Shown one piece after another: positions 13,299 to 13,348 of a DNA stretch of 13,348 bases. Both the position numbers and the translations under genes were made by a program. Every line of letters begins with the position of its first letter. The stretch's first letter is position 1. The notes beneath the pieces were generated by a model. The model did not search any database, was not told the origin of the DNA, and saw only the letters and a program-made list of their open reading frames with translations. The stretch is taken from assembly GCA_017411905.1 (NCBI GenBank), contig JAFQPB010000005.1:1-13348 (forward strand), written 5' to 3'. This stretch comes from Oscillospiraceae bacterium. Its GTDB lineage: Bacteria > Bacillota_A > Clostridia > Oscillospirales > Oscillospiraceae.

Positions 13299-13348
13299 AC
13301 AACAATCCCCCACCGCTTCGCGGAGCCCCCTTTACACAAGGGGGCCTT
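13299..13348 (-). repeat. Hairpin repeat family 1, copy C, reaching the window edge
   Basis: Read on the minus strand it starts AAGGCCCCCTTGTG and ends GGGGGATTGTTGT. Stem A is GCCCCCTT/AAGGGGGC (arms at 13325-13332 and 13338-13345) and stem B is a short CCGC/GCGG hairpin (13313-13323). It is inverted relative to copy B, with 13 nt between them. Its outer end is at the window edge, so its true limit is unknown. Confidence 0.7.

Noticed and set aside
13084..13305. 74-codon N-terminal extension of the SGNH hydrolase
   Set aside because: It crosses the predicted promoter and two repeats. The shorter start has GGAGG at correct spacing and places the GNSL block at the N-terminus, as expected.
1..13348. 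CRISPR array, tRNA, rRNA, transposase or phage genes
   Set aside because: No evenly spaced direct repeats, no tRNA cloverleaf and no mobile-element proteins were seen on either strand.

Overview
The window reads as chromosomal core-gene DNA from a low-to-mid GC Gram-positive bacterium of the class Clostridia, most likely an Oscillospiraceae/Ruminococcaceae-type gut anaerobe. This is an inference. It rests on whiA, a YqhQ/DUF1385 gene, strong AGGAGG-type ribosome binding sites, promoters with the Gram-positive -16 TRTG element, and small intergenic hairpin repeats of a kind I associate with these genomes. No rRNA, tRNA, CRISPR array, prophage or transposase gene was seen.

Layout. At 1-304 (minus) is the start of tex, cut by the window edge. 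At 305-695 is a long intergenic stretch with the tex promoter, a 72-nt four-arm inverted repeat, degenerate repeats and the promoter of the next gene. At 696-1304 (plus) is a single cytidylate-kinase-like gene, the only convincing plus-strand gene. At 1305-1471 are two hairpin repeat modules and a terminator in a convergent gap. At 1472-6890 (minus) is a compact operon in transcription order yqhQ/DUF1385 - prmC - recA - recX - rimO - pgsA, with overlaps or gaps of only a few bases. At 6957-12250 (minus) is a second operon, murB - whiA - dnaE. At 12373-13083 (minus) is a lone SGNH-type hydrolase with its own promoter and terminator. At 13084-13348 are its promoter and a composite cluster of hairpin repeats.

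How the genes work together. The first operon mixes protein modification (PrmC methylates release factors, RimO methylthiolates ribosomal protein S12), recombination and repair (RecA and its modulator RecX) and membrane lipid synthesis (PgsA). The second combines peptidoglycan precursor synthesis (MurB), a cell-division-linked DNA-binding protein (WhiA) and a replicative polymerase subunit (DnaE).

Points worth a second look. The DUF1385 gene carries an apparent one-base deletion at 6027/6028 that puts its conserved last 37 codons out of frame. Two families of small hairpin repeats show base-pair covariation between copies, so the structure itself seems to be kept. The promoter regions of murB and the SGNH hydrolase are similar along about 60 bp, including a terminator-like hairpin, an A/T-rich block, a TTGCAA -35 and an extended -10. 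All four minus-strand promoters found share a TRTGC extended -10. I did not find evidence of a wholly new gene system; the novelty is in the intergenic elements and the broken gene.
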